From: an uncultured Rhizobiaceae bacterium
Lineage (GTDB): Bacteria; Pseudomonadota; Alphaproteobacteria; Rhizobiales; Rhizobiaceae
Reading direction: 5' to 3'
DNA: 64,000 nt
NCBI GenBank assembly: GCA_958296345.1
Contig: CATQIJ010000010.1
Coordinates: forward strand, 124,001-188,000
Positions 9,066 through 18,964 of the stretch are shown here, one piece after another. Made by a program: the position numbers and the translations under genes. Below the pieces are notes generated by a model, which was not told where the DNA came from, searched no databases, and was given only the letters and a program-made list of their open reading frames with translations. Each line of letters starts with the position of its first letter. The stretch's first letter is position 1.

Positions 9066-10536
9066 TTAAATAGATGATACTTCGGCAATTAAAATTTTCG
9101 TCGCAGTATCTATATCTTGCCCTAAAGGTCGGTCTTCATTCAGCATTTTTATCTGTGAACGTAGAGCTTTATAGAGTTTTGTTGTTAGCGGGCTTTTTGT
9201 TTTGGTTTGCGTAAGTCTAGTGCCTGACAAGCAACTAACGCTTCTAACCCAAACAGAAGATTAAATGGGTGTAGCTGTTTTAAAAGCTTCCGAGCAGCAG
9301 ATGGCGTATTGGGTGCCATATCTTCTACTCCATCACTGATAGGTGACGGGTTAAATATTATCGGAATTGCGGCGTGGCGAATTTCTGTATTTAAGGTCGA
9401 TGCTGTTTTTTGCGAAGGCACAAAACCAGCGGAACCTCCTCCGATGGGTGATAGATATTTTGGAAGTCCTGATAAATCAGGGTTCATAACCCGTTGCATC
9501 CGCTGAACACCACCATTTGCAACGCCGCAGAGAGCAAGTGAAATACCTTCAATTGCAAGTGCTAATGCAGGTGTATGAAAGTTGGCAGTAGAAACCATAT
9601 ATGAGTTTTCAAATATCACAGGACTATCAGACACTCCGTTTGCTTCATCTTCCCAAACTGAAATTGCATGCCCTAGAGCGTGTTGAGCGGCACCACAAAT
9701 GATGGCATTGTTCTAAATGAAAGAGCTTCTTGAATGCGTCTCGGATTTTGTTCAGAGCCTTGAAGTTTTTTGCGAAACCACCGCGCAGTTTCTAACTGTT
9801 TAGGGGAGCTACGCAATTGATTGATCTCATCATCAAGAACCTTTTGATTTGCGCCATAACCTTCATAGGAAAGGACAATTGTCGACATTGCAAGTTCAAG
9901 TGAAATTTTAGTTTCGATGATGGCGTTTGCTGTAAGGGCAACAGTCAGGCCCGAATGACTGACCAGCGCAAGTCCTTCCTTGGGCTTTAAAGAGGGCGGC
10001 TTTAGTTTCAGCTTTTTTAATATATGTGAAGTGCTGACAATCTCACCTTCAAACCACACTTCACCTTTTCCTAATATAGCCAAAGCGAAGTGAGCGTTTT
10101 GCACAAGATCACTATCACCCATTGAACCATATTCGGGAATAACAGGTGATAAACCAGCTTCATAAACAGCGATTAAGTGTTTAAAAAGTTCAACACTGAT
10201 TCCGCTATAGCCTTTTGAAGCAGAGATAATTCTTGAGAGTAAAATACCTCTTCCTGTATTTTCAGGCAATGGTTCACCACAAGCAACAGCACGACCTTCT
10301 ATAATTTGCATTTGAAATTCGGAGATTTTTTTTGGGTTTAATCGGTAGTCAAGGTTGCCACCAAGTCCAGTGTTAAGGCCATAAACAGGATCATCCCCCA
10401 TAGCAAATTTTTCAATTGCTTGATGAGCAATTTCAATTTTGCCAATCACAGCATCACTAACTCTAAGTGGGACTGGACTTAAAACTGCCTGACAAAATGC
10501 GTCAATTGAAATCCGACTGCCATCAAGGTTTAGCAT
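9066..10536 (-). pseudogene. Histidine/aromatic ammonia-lyase family protein, two frameshifts, atypical MIO site
   Basis: A member of the HAL/PAL/TAL superfamily, ~490 residues when repaired. Tyr52 in VYGLNTGLGGN matches the catalytic loop. At the cofactor site, however, the protein reads GSMGDSDLVQNAH (residues ~137-149). The Ala-Ser-Gly that cyclises to the MIO electrophile is not there, and the segment is one residue shorter. The main frame breaks near 9703, where one T is missing and the next frame gives IICGAAQHALGHAISVWEDE. It breaks again at the T-run 9194-9198, also one base short, after which the C-terminus reads PLTTKLYKALR to TAA 9066-9068. It overlaps the OCD gene by one base. It is probably not a genuine HutH; a lyase or binding role is open. 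Confidence 0.72.
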
Positions 10537-11552
10537 TAATAAAACCTCAGTCTTTGCCCGATATTCATCAATTTTGCTTTTTCTAACATCGCATGACCAA
10601 GGGCAATGTCAGATAATGATAAGCCACGATGCCAAAATAAAATTGTTTCATCATCATTTTCACGACCTGATTTTAAGCCAGCTGCAATTTGCCCAAGTTC
10701 GGCATGAAGTGTTTCAGCAGAAAGTTTTCCACTATCGACGTGAGCACGTAGCGCCCCAAAAATACCATGTGCTTGCCCCCAATCATCCATCACAACTTTG
10801 CTCATAATGTCTGTTAGGTTATCTTCTACAGCAGACATCGTGCCATAAGGGATAACTAAGCTTCCTGGTTTAATCCATTGCGTCTTTAGCAATGGTGCCA
10901 GCTCTGGTAGTCGTGAAGCTTCCACAATGATATTTGCATCCTCAAGGCAAGACTGCCAACTATCTGTAACTATAATTTTGCGCCCAAGATCAGCTTCAAG
11001 CTTAGCAGCAAATGCCTCTCTACTTTCAGGTCTACGTGAATGAATTCGTGCTTCTTCAAATTCAAATAGATGACAAAGCAAATGCACATTCCAATAAGCC
11101 GTTCCACGAGCGCCGATATGCCCTAGAATTTTTGGGTTTTTCGGAGCAAGATATTTAGCCCCTAACGCAGTGATTGCACCTGTACGCATCTCCGTAATAC
11201 CAGTTGCATCAATAATCGCCTTAGGTGCTCCCATGTGAGGGTCAAAAAGAGTTAGGATTCCATATTCTGATGGCCGGTTTTGTTGATAGTTTGGAACAAA
11301 ATCCCCCACGACTTTGACGCCAGCGCTATCAATTTCATCACCAATCCATCCGCGTAAAACATTAAAATGACCTTCGACGTCAGTGCGAGGGCGAATATGC
11401 GTTCGAGGCTCAATTTCAGTCTTACCATGACCTTGCGCAATTAAAGCTTTTTCAATTGAGTTTAGGATTTCATCATCACTAATCCCAAGAGCTTCAATGT
11501 CATATCTATTAAGATAATCTAGATATACAGGAGGTGTGTTATTTGGTGTCAT
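10536..11552 (-). CDS. Ornithine cyclodeaminase / mu-crystallin family protein
   Basis: A 338-residue NAD(P)-dependent enzyme of the ornithine cyclodeaminase/mu-crystallin family. Relatives deaminate ornithine to proline, reduce cyclic ketimines or dehydrogenate N-alkyl amino acids. Visible landmarks are the substrate-domain MRTGAITALGAKYLA (about residues 121-135), the Rossmann GHIGARGTAYWNVHLL (the usual GxGxQ is GARGTA here), and the family segment DIMSKVVMDDW. The altered nucleotide loop suggests a divergent subfamily. It lies between the flavin reductase-like gene (4-base overlap) and the HAL-like gene (1-base overlap), so the three form one translationally coupled unit acting on an amino acid or derivative. 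Confidence 0.8.
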   Translation of the reverse strand: MTPNNTPPVYLDYLNRYDIEALGISDDEILNSIEKALIAQGHGKTEIEPRTHIRPRTDVEGHFNVLRGWIGDEIDSAGVKVVGDFVPNYQQNRPSEYGILTLFDPHMGAPKAIIDATGITEMRTGAITALGAKYLAPKNPKILGHIGARGTAYWNVHLLCHLFEFEEARIHSRRPESREAFAAKLEADLGRKIIVTDSWQSCLEDANIIVEASRLPELAPLLKTQWIKPGSLVIPYGTMSAVEDNLTDIMSKVVMDDWGQAHGIFGALRAHVDSGKLSAETLHAELGQIAAGLKSGRENDDETILFWHRGLSLSDIALGHAMLEKAKLMNIGQRLRFY

Positions 11553-12202
11553 GATTTACCTCCTAATCCGTCTTCTGCAACGCCGCTTGCACCAGGAATT
11601 CGCATTTCAAATGTTTCTTCAATGACTGCGTAATCATAGTACTCCATTCTGGCAATTGGCTTTATCTTTGGAATATCAAGCTTGCCACTTGGTAGGATGA
11701 AGTTGTCATCAACGTGTATACGAATAACCTCGCCGTAAACAATATCAACGCAGCCCACAGAGCCATTTCCGAGCAGACGATGTGTTGATAGGTATTTACA
11801 CTCAAAATGGCACGGACTTTCAGCAACACGTGAAGCGGATGCATCGATACTCTTTGCTTTAGTGACGCCAGCTTCAAGGAACTCGTCAACATTTTTTTCA
11901 ACTGCCATTGCTGAGATATTTACAGCTTCTTTTAAATCAAATGTCGCCATATTTCAGACAAACCAACCTGTTTCTTCTGCGTTAATCACAGTGTCTTTTC
12001 GTCTTCCATCTGGATATTGGTTTGCTGCAAACATCACGAGGTGCGGATCAAAAGTTAAGTTTTGCCATTGGCTATAAGGTGCAAGGTTATCGATACCATC
12101 TTTACTTATTGTTGATAGCCAACCAATTGGGCGAGGAACGGTACAAGACTTGAATGGAGAAAAGGGGAGAGGGCACTTATCTGTAGCTGGGGCGTAATGC
12201 AT
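11549..12202 (-). pseudogene. Flavin reductase-like FMN-binding protein, in-frame opal stop
   Basis: A flavin-reductase-like (split-barrel) protein of about 217 residues. The N-terminal piece has the FMN-binding sequence CTVPRPIGWLSTISKDGIDNLAPYS. The second piece starts MATFDLKEAVN and carries FECKYLSTHRL and a VYGEVIRIHVDD strand. They are in the same frame, separated only by TGA at 11954-11956 and one Asn codon, where the family has ...ETGWFV-x-NMATFDL. A TGG-to-TGA transition is the simplest cause. It is first in the operon with the OCD and HAL-like genes. It could supply reduced flavin or itself reduce a substrate. Confidence 0.75.
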
Positions 12203-12278
12203 AAAACTTCCTTGATCCTATAATGATAAGATTAAGGTATTTTTATTTTATATAATCAAGATAAATGTCAGTAAAATT

Positions 12279-12884
12279 TTAGAAACTTAAATCAGGGAAG
12301 CGATTAAGGTATATTCTGAACCATGGTGTATACGCTTCTGCGTTTTGCGTAATATCAAATTTTAGCTCTTCACTCGTTACCCATTTCACTTCGCAAACTT
12401 CTTCTGAATTTAAGTTTATTTTGATGTCAGATTTGTTCACATCAGCACTAAACATGCGCACGCGTTCACGCTCCCAAAGTCCACCGCCAACATCAGCTGA
12501 ATATTCAACAATGAGCTTTTCATCTAAAGGAACACTAAACCCAAGCTCTTCTGTTAATTGGCGATGGGCTGCTGTTTTTATATTTTCATCAAAATGAGGG
12601 TGTGTACAACAAGTGTTAGCCCATTGCCCACCACAATGATATTTCCCATGTGCGCGTCGTTGAATTAACAGTTCATCACCGCCAAAGATAAAAACTGACA
12701 AGGCAAGGTGATGAGTGCCATCAATGTGAGCTTTGATTTTTTCAATTGGGTAAAGTGTGCCGTCTTCGTTTATACTCGGTATCATAATTGCTGGGTCAGT
12801 TGGCTTGATCGTTGAGTAATCGACGGGCTTTTGTTGTTTGCCATCTAGGGCATCAGGAGTTAGGTATAAAATTTCATCAATCAT
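12279..12884 (-). CDS. idi: Isopentenyl-diphosphate delta-isomerase, type 1
   Basis: Interconverts IPP and DMAPP for isoprenoid (ubiquinone, carotenoid, undecaprenyl) synthesis. At 201 residues it has the Nudix-like core of type 1 IDI: the HLALSVFIF strand, LLIQRRAHGKYHCGGQWANTCCTHP with the catalytic Cys in the TCCTHP motif, and a downstream AAHRQLTEELGF helix with metal-binding acidic residues. The extra ~50 N-terminal residues are slightly longer than the minimal enzyme. It is on the minus strand upstream of the flavin reductase-like gene and separated from it by 76 bases; a functional link is not evident. Confidence 0.9.
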   Translation of the reverse strand: MIDEILYLTPDALDGKQQKPVDYSTIKPTDPAIMIPSINEDGTLYPIEKIKAHIDGTHHLALSVFIFGGDELLIQRRAHGKYHCGGQWANTCCTHPHFDENIKTAAHRQLTEELGFSVPLDEKLIVEYSADVGGGLWERERVRMFSADVNKSDIKINLNSEEVCEVKWVTSEELKFDITQNAEAYTPWFRIYLNRFPDLSF

Positions 12885-13031
12885 AGTGGCGCTCTTCTAT
12901 AGTCCTTGCAGCTTTAAGGCAACTAAGTTCAGCATACCAACTCAAATATATTATAAGCTAAGTTCTGATGGGTTTTGATGATCAGTATGCTATTCAGTGA
13001 CTATTAAAACCACGCCATATTTGTTCGCATT

Positions 13032-13046
13032 ATTCGCTTAACGAAT
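13032..13046. promoter_or_regulatory. Inverted repeat upstream of dimethylglycine dehydrogenase gene
   Basis: ATTCG-CTTAA-CGAAT is a perfect 5-bp-arm repeat 75 bases before the gene start, in a 236-base gene-free stretch. It resembles the T-N11-A layout used by LysR-type regulators, but it is short and no regulator adjoins it. Confidence 0.25.
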
Positions 13047-13120
13047 TTATTACTAAGACGTAGTGTTCACACAAATGATTGTAAGTTGGCAATTTAAGAA
13101 TATTTTTTCAGGAGAAAAAC

Positions 13121-15541
13121 ATGCGTCAGCACGCACAAGCAGTGGTTATCGGTGGAGGCGTGATTGGGTGTTCTATTCTCTATCATTTAACAAAACTAGG
13201 GTGGAGTGATGTTATCTTATTAGAGCGAGATGAACTCACATCCGGCAGCACTTGGCACGCCGCCGCTAATATTCATGGTCTCCATGATAATAACAATATC
13301 AGTCGTATTCAGCACTATACAATGAATCTATATAAAGAGCTTGAGGAAGTAACAGGGCAGGGTTGCGGCGTATTCCAACCTGGTTCACTTTATCTAGCGC
13401 AAACCCAAGAACGTGAACATCAACTTCGATTGCAAGCTGCTAAGGCAAAGTATTACGGGTTAGACTTTTATGAAGTCACGCGCGATGAAGCAGAAAAGCT
13501 TCATCCTCTTGTCAATTACGATGGCATCCGCTGCATTATGTGGGAACCATCAGGCGGGAATGTAGATCCATCGGGAGTAACAAATGCTTATGCAACAGGC
13601 GCTAAGAAAAATGGTGCAGAGATACATCGTTTTACACCCGTAACTGGAACTGAGCAACAACCAGACGGCACTTGGATTGTACGCACGCCTAAAAGTGATA
13701 TTCGAACGGAAGTTGTTGTTAACGCGGCTGGGCTTTGGGGGCGTGAAGTAGCTGCGATGGCAGGAATTGACTTGCCATTGCTTCCTACAGAACATCAATA
13801 CTTTGTAACCGAAACCATGCCAGAAATTGAAGCGATGCCAGAGCGCCTTCCTTCTGTGGCTGACCGTGATGGTGAATATTATTTGCGCCAAGAAGGACAG
13901 GGTTTGTTGGTTGGTGCTTATGAAAAAGATGTTCGCTTTTGGGCAGAGAATGGCACTCCATTAGACTTTGGACATGAACTTTTTGCTGATGATATTGAGC
14001 GCATTGAAGATAATATGATGCGTGCCATAGACCGTCTTCCAGCTCTTGGGCAAGCAGGTATCAAGCGTGTAATCAACGGACCTATGATTTGGTCTCCAGA
14101 TAGTAACGCATTATTTGGGCCAGTTCCTGAACTTAAAGGTTATTTTTGTTGTAATGGTATTATTCCTGGCTTCTCACAATCAGGTGGACTAGGGCAGCTC
14201 TCTGCAGAATGGATTGTCACTGGCGAACCACATCTTGATATGTTCCCTTGGGACTTGTCTCGCTTTGGTTCGTGGGCAGATAAGAAATTTACAAAAGCAA
14301 AAGTTGGCGATCAATATGCTAACCGTTTCTCAATTCATTTCCCGAATGAAGAACGTGCAGTTGGACGTCCAGTTAGAACACGCCCTATTTATGAAACACA
14401 AAAAGCAATGGGTGCAGTATTTGGTTTAAACTATGGCTGGGAGCATCCTTTATGGTTTGCTGATGAACCGGGCGCGGAAGATACAAATGGGTTCACTCGC
14501 CAAAATTGGTGGGGGCCTGTTGGTGAAGAGTGTAAAATGCTGCGCAAGAATGCTGGCATTATTGATATCTCAAATTTTGCAAAATACCATGTAGAGGGTG
14601 AGGGGGCTTCGGATTGGCTTAATTCAATCTTTGCAAACAATATGCCCAAAACAATTGGTCGTTCATGCCTTGCGCCATTGATAGGTGTTCGCGGCGGTAT
14701 TGCTGGAGACTTCACAATCACGAAGCTTTCAGAAGAAGAGTTCTTGATTGTTGGGTCAGGTATGGCTGAGCGATATCACGACCGTTACTTTAGTAATTCA
14801 AATAAGCCAGACTCAGTTTCGTTTGAAAGCAAAACGGAAGTAATGTGTGGGTTTAATGTTGCTGGACCAAAATCACGTGACATGTTGCAGCGTATGACAA
14901 ATGCCTCACTGGCAACGGATGACTTCCCATTTATGCGTTCCCAAAAAATTATATTAGCTGGTATTGAATTGGTTGCACTGCGTGTTTCATTCACTGGTGA
15001 TTTAGGTTGGGAGCTTCACTGTGATGCCAAAGATCAACAAGCGCTATATGATGCTTTGTTAGAGGCTGGTAAAGAGTATGGTGCAGGTCCAGTTGGTTCA
15101 CGAGCCTTAATGTCGCTTCGTATAGAAAAAGGGTATGGTTCTTGGTCGCGCGAATATAGTCCAGAATATTGGCCACAAGAAGTAGGCCTTGATGGTCTTT
15201 GTAAAATGGACAAAGAATTTCTTAACAAAGCAGCTGCAGCTGAGAATATGTCTAAAGAGCCTAGAGAAAAGCTGGTAATTTTTGCACTAGACGAAGATGC
15301 AGTAATGAAATCTAACGCGGATGCAACCGGCGGCGAGCCTGTCTTCAAAGGTGATGAGCCAATCGGACGTATCTCATCTGGAGCGTATGGATACACTGTG
15401 GGAAAATCATTGGCGCTGGGGTTTGTAAAAAATGCGGTAGTTGGTGATCGTGTTGATGTGATGGTATTAGGCCAAAGACATGGCGCTATAATTTTAGATG
15501 AACCGCCATTTGACCCTAAGGGTGAAAAGCTACGAGTGTAA
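13121..15541 (+). CDS. FAD-dependent dimethylglycine/sarcosine dehydrogenase with GcvT domain
   Basis: An 806-residue fusion enzyme that oxidatively demethylates an N-methyl amino acid (dimethylglycine or sarcosine) and transfers the C1 unit to tetrahydrofolate. The N-terminus has the dinucleotide fold VVIGGGVIGCSILYHL. A His in STWHAAANIH is where relatives attach FAD covalently. The FAO-type middle domain follows, and from about residue 430 there is an aminomethyltransferase (GcvT) domain with FTGDLGWELH and ALMSLRIEKGYG. A good AGGAG site lies 8 bases before ATG 13121. It stands apart from the methylated-amine island but would extend it to glycine betaine breakdown. The exact substrate cannot be decided from sequence. 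Confidence 0.88.
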   Translation: MRQHAQAVVIGGGVIGCSILYHLTKLGWSDVILLERDELTSGSTWHAAANIHGLHDNNNISRIQHYTMNLYKELEEVTGQGCGVFQPGSLYLAQTQEREHQLRLQAAKAKYYGLDFYEVTRDEAEKLHPLVNYDGIRCIMWEPSGGNVDPSGVTNAYATGAKKNGAEIHRFTPVTGTEQQPDGTWIVRTPKSDIRTEVVVNAAGLWGREVAAMAGIDLPLLPTEHQYFVTETMPEIEAMPERLPSVADRDGEYYLRQEGQGLLVGAYEKDVRFWAENGTPLDFGHELFADDIERIEDNMMRAIDRLPALGQAGIKRVINGPMIWSPDSNALFGPVPELKGYFCCNGIIPGFSQSGGLGQLSAEWIVTGEPHLDMFPWDLSRFGSWADKKFTKAKVGDQYANRFSIHFPNEERAVGRPVRTRPIYETQKAMGAVFGLNYGWEHPLWFADEPGAEDTNGFTRQNWWGPVGEECKMLRKNAGIIDISNFAKYHVEGEGASDWLNSIFANNMPKTIGRSCLAPLIGVRGGIAGDFTITKLSEEEFLIVGSGMAERYHDRYFSNSNKPDSVSFESKTEVMCGFNVAGPKSRDMLQRMTNASLATDDFPFMRSQKIILAGIELVALRVSFTGDLGWELHCDAKDQQALYDALLEAGKEYGAGPVGSRALMSLRIEKGYGSWSREYSPEYWPQEVGLDGLCKMDKEFLNKAAAAENMSKEPREKLVIFALDEDAVMKSNADATGGEPVFKGDEPIGRISSGAYGYTVGKSLALGFVKNAVVGDRVDVMVLGQRHGAIILDEPPFDPKGEKLRV

Positions 15542-15615
15542 AAGTCATGTATGGCGCATTAAATACTGGTGAGGTAAGATAGAGTAGTTTATTAATTATC
15601 TTTCAGGAATACTCA

Positions 15616-17094
15616 ATGCCAATCCAACAAGTGATACCTTTTGACAATAGCTATGCTATTCAAATGGAAAGTTTTTATGTGCCTTGGGAAGGGGCAAAAG
15701 TTCCATCGCCTGCAATAGTGAAATTTAATACATCGCTTGCCCATGAACTTGGTCTTGGTGAAAAAGAATTAAATTCAAAAGATGGTGCTGAGTTTTTATC
15801 AGGCAATGAAATGCCAATTGGTGCGTCACCTCTTGCTCAAGTTTATGCAGGCCATCAGTTTGGTGGTTTTTCTCAGCAGTTAGGAGATGGGCGGGCGCTT
15901 CTAATTGGTGAGGTAATTGATCAAAATAATAATCGTCGTGACATTCAACTAAAAGGTTCTGGCCCTACACCCTTTTCCCGTAGAGGAGACGGCAAAGCCG
16001 TTATTGGTCCTGTGCTAAGAGAATATCTAATAAGCGAAGCAATGTATGCTCTAGGAATTCCGACTACCCGTGCATTGGCAGCGGTAACAACTGGCGAGCA
16101 AATTGTAAGAGACGGTCTTGAACCAGGAGCAGTTTTAACAAGAGTTGCTTCCAGTCATTTAAGAGTTGGAACTTTTCAATTCTTTGCAGCACGTGGTGAT
16201 ACTGAAAAAGTGCAGAAGCTTGCGGATTATTCAATCAAAAGACATTTTAAAGATATTGAAAATCATGAAAATAAATATCTTGAACTCTTAAAGGCTGTAA
16301 TGCGAAAGCAAGCTAAACTGATAGCAAAGTGGATGTCAGTAGGGTTCGTTCATGGGGTAATGAATACTGACAATATGACCATCAGTGGGGAGACAATTGA
16401 TTACGGTCCTTGTGCGTTTATCGATGATTATAAAGCAAAGGCAGTATTTAGTTCAATCGATGAACAGGCGCGTTATGCTTATGGCAATCAACCCAATATA
16501 GCGCAATGGAATTTAGCCCGTTTTGCTGAAACATTAATTACGTTGATTGATCCCAAGGATAACGATCACGCAGTTAAACTAGCGACGGATAAACTTAATC
16601 AGTTTCCCCATATTTATCAGCAGTTTTGGTTGCAAGAAATGCAAGCAAAACTGGGGTTGATGAATGAAGAAGTTGATGATTTAGATTTAATCAACTCACT
16701 TTATGAAGCCATTGAGGGTGAGGGTGTTGATTACACGAAGTTATTCCGCAGACTATCTGATGCCGCACGCGGTGATAGCGAAGGCTTACTAAGCTTATTT
16801 ACTGATACGTCAAGAATTGAGATTTGGCGGGCTAAATGGTTGCAGCGCCTAACATCAAATGACTTGAGTTTGAAAGAAACAGCAAACGATATGGATAAAG
16901 TAAATCCAATCTACATACCAAGAAACCATAAAGTTGAAGAGGCGCTTCAAGCTGCAAAGCAAGCTGATTATGAGCCGTTTAAAAAGCTTTTGGATGTATT
17001 AATTTCGCCATATGAAAAGCGTGAAGGTCTGGAAGCTTATGAGGATGCGGCTCCGAAAGATAATGGTCCGTATGTAACTTTTTGTGGAACCTAA
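15616..17094 (+). CDS. selO: Protein adenylyltransferase SelO (YdiU family)
   Basis: A pseudokinase-fold enzyme that transfers AMP from ATP to Ser/Thr/Tyr of target proteins, linked in other bacteria to redox stress. Family motifs are clear: SPLAQVYAGHQFGGFSQQLGDGRA, DIQLKGSGPTPFSRRGDGKAV with the nucleotide-binding Lys, the RVASSHLRVGTFQ loop, and the metal-binding HGVMNTDNMTI...DYGPCAFID segment at about residues 245-268. It ends PYVTFCGT, so the selenocysteine site of eukaryotic homologues is an ordinary Cys here. 492 residues is normal. It has its own ribosome-binding site (TTTCAGGAATACTC) and no evident partner. Confidence 0.92.
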   Translation: MPIQQVIPFDNSYAIQMESFYVPWEGAKVPSPAIVKFNTSLAHELGLGEKELNSKDGAEFLSGNEMPIGASPLAQVYAGHQFGGFSQQLGDGRALLIGEVIDQNNNRRDIQLKGSGPTPFSRRGDGKAVIGPVLREYLISEAMYALGIPTTRALAAVTTGEQIVRDGLEPGAVLTRVASSHLRVGTFQFFAARGDTEKVQKLADYSIKRHFKDIENHENKYLELLKAVMRKQAKLIAKWMSVGFVHGVMNTDNMTISGETIDYGPCAFIDDYKAKAVFSSIDEQARYAYGNQPNIAQWNLARFAETLITLIDPKDNDHAVKLATDKLNQFPHIYQQFWLQEMQAKLGLMNEEVDDLDLINSLYEAIEGEGVDYTKLFRRLSDAARGDSEGLLSLFTDTSRIEIWRAKWLQRLTSNDLSLKETANDMDKVNPIYIPRNHKVEEALQAAKQADYEPFKKLLDVLISPYEKREGLEAYEDAAPKDNGPYVTFCGT

Positions 17095-17240
17095 TGGAAT
17101 TTCAATATGTACGCGAAAAATTTTGGCTTTAAAAGTTGCGCTTCACTCAAAACTAAGTCAGCATTGCATCAGGATTAAAAAGCATGTAGCCATGACATTT
17201 TTTGCTATGTCTTGATTTTAATAACCGGAGGATAAGTTTA

Positions 17241-18275
17241 ATGAAAATTGGAAGAAGATTATTTGGGTTGGGTGCTGCAGCTGTAGTTTCATCAAGTGTT
17301 GTGTTTGGTGCGATGGCACAAGAAGTAACGCTTAAGATGCATCAGTTTTTGCCGCCACAAGCAAATGTACCAAAGCTGATTTTAGACGTTTGGGCTGACA
17401 AGGTAGAAAAAGCCTCTGATGGTCGCATTAAGGTCAATCATTTTCCATCAATGCAGCTTGGTGGCAAGCCTCCTGAGTTGATGGATCAGGCGATTGATGG
17501 TGTTGCAGATATTGTTTGGACGGTTGTTGGTTATACGCCAGGCCGTTATCCGCGCACAGAAGTTTTTGAGCTTCCTTTCATGATGACTGACGCTGGAGCT
17601 GCTTCACGCGCTTATTGGCAAATGTTTGAAACACATATGAAAGATACAGAATTTAAGGATCTTAAAATCCTTGGTACTTGGGTGCATGGTCCAGGTAATA
17701 TTCACTCTAAAGATCCAATCAGAAAAGTTTCTGATCTTGATGGTGTAAAAGTTCGCGGTGCATCACGTACGGTGACGCGCATGTTTGAAAAACTGGGCGC
17801 TACCTCGGTAGGTATGCCTCTTCCAGCCGTGCCAGAAGCGCTATCAAAAGGTGTTATTGATGCAACGACTATTCCTTGGGAAGTTACAGCTGCATTTAAG
17901 ATTCCTGAGCTTGTTAAAAACCACACTGAGTTTTCAAACAAAGCACTTTATACGGTTACTTTTGTTCTTGCGATGAACAAAGCAAAATATGACTCTCTAC
18001 CTGATGATTTGAAGAAGGTCATTGATGATAATTCGGGCGAAGAGTTTTCTGTTTTTGCAGGCACAACTCAAGCAAGTTCTGATGGTCCAGCAAGAGAAAA
18101 AGCTGTTGCTGCCAATAACAACATCATTACGCTAACAGACGCAGAAGTTGCTGATTGGGCAAAAGCTGCTCAACCCGTTTATGATGATTGGATTGCTGAG
18201 ATGAAAGAAAAAGGCATCGACGGCGAAGCGCTAATAACAGAAGCTCGACAGCTTATTAAAAAATACTCTAAATAA
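17241..18275 (+). CDS. dctP: TRAP transporter substrate-binding protein (DctP)
   Basis: Periplasmic receptor of a tripartite TRAP importer for carboxylates. The chosen start is ATG 17241, seven bases after CCGGAGGATA; it gives a clean signal peptide MKIGRRLFGLGAAAVVSSSV...AMA-QEVTLKMH. Residues from ~150 include the family pattern LDGVKVRGASRTVTRMFEKLG with the Arg that contacts the ligand carboxylate, followed by GMPLPAVPEALSKGVID. 344 residues is usual. A hairpin separates it from dctQ. The pobA-pca cluster that converges on it suggests an aromatic acid ligand, but that is only inference from position. Confidence 0.9.
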   Translation: MKIGRRLFGLGAAAVVSSSVVFGAMAQEVTLKMHQFLPPQANVPKLILDVWADKVEKASDGRIKVNHFPSMQLGGKPPELMDQAIDGVADIVWTVVGYTPGRYPRTEVFELPFMMTDAGAASRAYWQMFETHMKDTEFKDLKILGTWVHGPGNIHSKDPIRKVSDLDGVKVRGASRTVTRMFEKLGATSVGMPLPAVPEALSKGVIDATTIPWEVTAAFKIPELVKNHTEFSNKALYTVTFVLAMNKAKYDSLPDDLKKVIDDNSGEEFSVFAGTTQASSDGPAREKAVAANNNIITLTDAEVADWAKAAQPVYDDWIAEMKEKGIDGEALITEARQLIKKYSK

Positions 18276-18284
18276 GTTAACAAT

Positions 18285-18313
18285 ACGAAGCGCTGCTATA
18301 TGTAGCGCTTCGT
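18285..18313 (+). other. Intercistronic hairpin after dctP
   Basis: ACGAAGCGCT (18285-18294) and AGCGCTTCGT (18304-18313) form a perfect 10-bp stem with a 9-base loop, directly downstream of the binding-protein gene. The following bases (TCTGTCGTTTTA) are only partly T-rich, so it may be a leaky terminator or an mRNA stabiliser raising dctP over dctQM. Confidence 0.7.
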
Positions 18314-18376
18314 TCTGTCGTTTTACTATTTGAAATTATTGTGAGTTAAACAGTAAGTCTTACAGGCTTTTGGGGA

Positions 18377-18964
18377 ATGATTGTGCCAAGGTTTATCAAT
18401 ACATTAGCGCGGTTTTTAGCAATTTTGGGTGGCATAGTTCTTATCGCCACGATTTTGATTACCTGTTTTAGTGTTATAGGGCGCATTATAAATTCTGTGG
18501 GGCACGCTGAATTTATTAAATTAAACACCTCATCTTTAGCTGACTTTTTGCAATGCTTTGGGCCAATTACAGGTGATTATGAACTGATTGAAGCTGGCGC
18601 AGCTATAGCTATTTTCATGTTTTTGCCTTGGTGTCAGTTAAATCGAGACCATGCCTCAGTAGAATTATTCACATCGATGTTTCCCCAAAAAACCAACAAA
18701 ATTTTAATGGCATTCTGGGAAGTCATTTTCGCTTTAGTTATTATTATAATCACATGGCGTCTTTATGAGGGTATGTTGGGAAAATTGCGGAATGGAGAAA
18801 CTACCTTCTTATTGCAAATGCCCGTGTGGTGGGCTTATGCAATCTCTGCACTTGTTGCAGTATTAGCAAGCATAGTCGCTGTATATTCAGCTTGGCTTCA
18901 CTTGATAGAAATAGGGACTTCACAAGTATCATTTGAGAATGAGGGGAGTATGAATAGTGACTGA
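18377..18964 (+). CDS. dctQ: TRAP transporter small permease (DctQ)
   Basis: Small inner-membrane subunit of the TRAP importer, 195 residues with four hydrophobic helices (about residues 11-35, 73-90, 110-132, 150-175). It carries the DctQ-family pattern LPWCQLNRDHASVELFTSMFP between helices 2 and 3. The start is ATG 18377 (no strong ribosome-binding site). It overlaps dctM by eight bases, indicating coupled translation. A large loop between helix 1 and 2 (residues 45-70) is somewhat longer than in the smallest relatives. Confidence 0.85.
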   Translation: MIVPRFINTLARFLAILGGIVLIATILITCFSVIGRIINSVGHAEFIKLNTSSLADFLQCFGPITGDYELIEAGAAIAIFMFLPWCQLNRDHASVELFTSMFPQKTNKILMAFWEVIFALVIIIITWRLYEGMLGKLRNGETTFLLQMPVWWAYAISALVAVLASIVAVYSAWLHLIEIGTSQVSFENEGSMNSD

